From JBBQZO01 sp038207625 (lineage in GTDB: Bacteria > Pseudomonadota > Gammaproteobacteria > Burkholderiales > Burkholderiaceae_D): DNA of 64,000 bases. Location: the NCBI GenBank assembly GCA_038207625.1, contig JBBQZO010000009.1:1-64000 (forward strand), read 5' to 3'. Every line of letters begins with the position of its first letter. The first letter of the stretch is position 1. Below the pieces are notes generated by a model. It was not told where the DNA came from and searched no databases. It saw only the letters and a list, made by a program, of their open reading frames with translations. Shown here in pieces: positions 62,071-64,000 of this stretch. Both the position numbers and the translations under genes were made by a program.

Positions 62071-64000
62071 CGCATTACTCCAATGATGGTGGCCGACCAT
62101 GCGCCGAGGTTCCATGTCCCGCTGCTGTAGTCGTTTCCGAACCAAAGCTGAAACGTGTGCGAGCCAGCCGAAAGTGTCGCCACCGACGATGCGACGTGCG
62201 ACGTTGAGATGCCTGGAACAGTCGAGTCTTCCGCCGCGAAAATCGCCCCGCCGCTACCATCCATGCGGAGTTCCACGCGGGTGTTACCGCCATTGCTGCC
62301 GGGAGTGACAGCCTGCCAAGTTACCAACATGGAAACTTTGGCCGTGTCAGCCAGGTAGATCGAGACCGAGCCGCCTGACACTGCCTGCATGCTGCCGGCA
62401 TTGAATGGACCGGCGCCGCCACTCCCGCTGATCGATGCGGGAACGGTGACAGAATTCGCACCGATCTTGAGCGTAGTCACCTCTGCATTCCCGATCTTCG
62501 CATTCGTTATCGACGCGTCCGCGATGAATGCCTGATTGATAAACACTTGACCGTTTTGAATCACGAACGGCGTTGTCAATCCGCCGCTGTCCTCGTTGAG
62601 CACCGCCACCCGCTGTGCAGACAGAAGAATTTGCGATTCGACGGCGGCACCGTTCACCTCAACACCGATACCGATACCGGCCAGGTAGGTCCTCCCGCCT
62701 GCCGTGACTTGCGTCTTGATCGTATGCAGCGCCGCCAGCTTGCCATCCGTCCCCGCCAGCGCTGACGAGGTCACTTGCACCGCCGCCGAAGCGCCGTTCG
62801 CACTAGCTTGCGCTGTATCGATCCGGGTCGAAAGCGCGCCATCTGCGTTCGCGCGTGCCGTCTGCTCAGTCGTGATTGCCCCAGTGTTGGCCGCGCTCGC
62901 AGCCGCGACGGTGTCAACTCGGGTCGAAAGCGCGCCGTCCGCGTTCGTGCGCGCAGTTTGCTCGGTCGTGATCGCCGCCGCGTTGGCCGCGCTCGTCGCC
63001 GCGACCGTGTCAACGCGGGTCGCGAGCGCGCCAACGGCGTCGGTGCGCGCCGTCTGCTCCGTCGTAATCGCCGCCGTGTTGGCCGCGCTCGTTGCCACGA
63101 CCGTATCAACGCGAGTCGCCAGCGCCCCAACCGCGCTTGTTCACGCCGTCTGCTCTGTCGTGATCGCCGCAGTATTGGCCGCGCTCGTTGCCACGACCGT
63201 ATCAACGCGGGTCGCCAGCGCCCCAACTGCACTCGTGCGCGCCGTCTGCTCCGATGTGATCGCCGCCGTGTTGGCCGCGCTCGTGGCGACAACCGTATCG
63301 ACTCGGGTCGCCAGCGCGCCAACGGCAGTCGTGCGCGCGGTCTGCTCCGACGTGATCGCCGCCGTATTCCCGTCGGTAGTTGCCGCGACAGTATCGACCC
63401 GCGATGCGAGCGCGTTCGTAGCCGTTGTCCTAGCCGTAATCTCGCTTTGCACGGCCGCAGCAGTCGTACCATTCGCGGCGGTCACCGTATCTATCCGGTT
63501 GGAAAGCGAGTCTGTCGCCGTTTGTACAGACGTCTGCACAACGGTGATCGCAGCCCCTCGTGCGGTCGCCTCGGTCAGAATTGCGCTGGTACGCCGATCC
63601 GCCTCCTTGATAACCGCGTTGTTTGCAGCCAAGAGTCCCGTGAGATGCGCGGCGGCGATGGAATCCCGGATCGCATCGAGGCCCCCAATCAGATCGATCG
63701 CTTTTGACAGGTCACTGGACAGCTGCGTCTTACCGATTTTTCCAGCCAACCAATCCAGTATGACCTTGGCATCGGTCGCGCTCGAGCCGACGATTCCGGC
63801 GCCTGGCGGATAGAACTCGCCGACATTGCCCATCTGGTCGACCAGCCGCACCCAGAAATAAAACGTCGCGCCGGCGGCCAAGCCGGTGATTGAATAGGTG
63901 CTTTGCGGACTGGCGAATGCGACCAGCTTTCCGGCGTTGGCCCGGTCGGACGACGTGCCATACCAAACCTCGGCGTATCCCAGATGGTCGGCCGCAAACG
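62067..64000 (-). pseudogene. Phage host-specificity (J-like) tail protein, C-terminal part, with in-frame stop
   Basis: The 5' end lies beyond the right edge. In the visible frame a fibronectin-III-type domain (SITGLAAGATFYFWVRLVDQ) leads to a DUF1983-like coil with seven 32-residue repeats (EQTAR-x-AVGALATRVDTV), then the beta-rich C-terminus. In the fourth repeat the Arg codon is TGA (63141-63143); all other repeats have Arg. The frame is otherwise open on both sides, so the protein is truncated by about 358 residues unless read through. No convincing restart follows (first possible GTG at 63098). Confidence 0.82.
62790..63461. repeat. Seven 96-bp tandem repeats in J-like gene
   Basis: The TCTGCTC/TTTGCTC landmark recurs at 62861, 62957, 63053, 63149, 63245 and 63341 exactly 96 bp apart. 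Each unit encodes 32 residues of a probable coiled coil. The in-frame stop is in the unit at 63141. Confidence 0.9.

Larger units (their letters stand above)
53819..64000. mobile_element. Left part of a prophage integrated at tRNA-Arg
   Basis: Right of the tRNA come an integrase, Dam-type methylase, lysis genes and tail genes, all phage-type, running off the right edge. The order (integrase, methylase, then spanins, lysozyme, holin-like gene and tail fibre read back toward the tRNA) fits the end of a lambda-like late operon. The attachment core should be within the tRNA 3' half; the other junction is outside. A stop in the J-like gene suggests the prophage is defective. Confidence 0.88.

Noticed and set aside
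62790..63461. Regular 96-bp repeats as a possible CRISPR or regulatory array
   Set aside because: There are no spacers; units are contiguous, multiple of three and encode a coiled coil.
62704..63813. 369-codon plus-strand frame across the tail repeats
   Set aside because: It is open although the sense strand has a stop, but its repetitive V/A/S sequence mirrors the 96-bp units and it has no start context or domain.

Overview
The window looks like the chromosome of a high-GC betaproteobacterium of the Oxalobacteraceae type (Massilia/Duganella/Janthinobacterium relatives). The reasons are the XrtB exosortase with an EpsA-EpsL exopolysaccharide set, a PEP-CTERM protein, long GC-rich antisense reading frames, and the general character of the proteins. 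This is inference from families; no 16S gene is present.

Layout. (1) 1-7007, minus strand: a tightly overlapping eight-gene operon for a compact type II secretion-like machine (GspG, GspF, GspE, four PilM/N/O/P-like inner-membrane proteins, and a secretin cut by the left edge). (2) 7369-10254, plus strand: a promoter and structured leader, then a PEP-CTERM protein, a small secreted protein and a PA-domain zinc metalloprotease, closed by an intrinsic terminator. (3) 10253-53585, almost entirely minus strand: a large exopolysaccharide locus. Regulators (EpsA; a PhoB-like protein with an altered receiver) and sugar-nucleotide genes (ManC, GalE, WecB, AlgD-like) lie at the left. Glycosyltransferases, an asparagine-synthase-type amidotransferase, two heparinase-like polysaccharide lyases and acyltransferases lie in the middle. 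Wzx, Wzy, EpsI, XrtB, EpsG, EpsF, EpsE, EpsD, the initiating sugar transferase, EpsL and a CAAX-type protease lie at the right. The middle (about 27.4-42 kb) is visibly richer in A+T and broken by long gene-free spacers and a dead IS5-type transposase, as expected for a horizontally exchanged serotype-like block. (4) 51696-53585: ABC-F ATPase Uup. (5) 53819-64000: tRNA-Arg(CCT) followed by the left end of a prophage: integrase, Dam-type methylase, Rz/Rz1 spanins, lysozyme, holin-like protein, tail fibre genes and the C-terminal part of a J-like tail protein that carries an in-frame stop.

How it fits together. ManC plus the AlgD-like dehydrogenase should give GDP-mannose and GDP-mannuronate; GalE and WecB supply further activated sugars. 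The sugar transferase starts the repeat unit on undecaprenyl phosphate, the glycosyltransferases extend it, acyltransferases and perhaps the amidotransferase decorate it, Wzx and Wzy flip and polymerise it, and EpsE/F/G/L export it. XrtB and EpsI would process PEP-CTERM proteins such as the one at 7469, linking surface protein sorting to the exopolysaccharide.

The most useful leads are the D53E/D10T receiver of the PhoB-like regulator, the folded leader of the PEP-CTERM operon, a perfect 16-bp palindrome abutting a strong promoter for the epsD operon, a covarying inverted pair of palindromic repeats at 21.9 kb, and intrinsic terminators sitting just before start codons in the prophage late genes.
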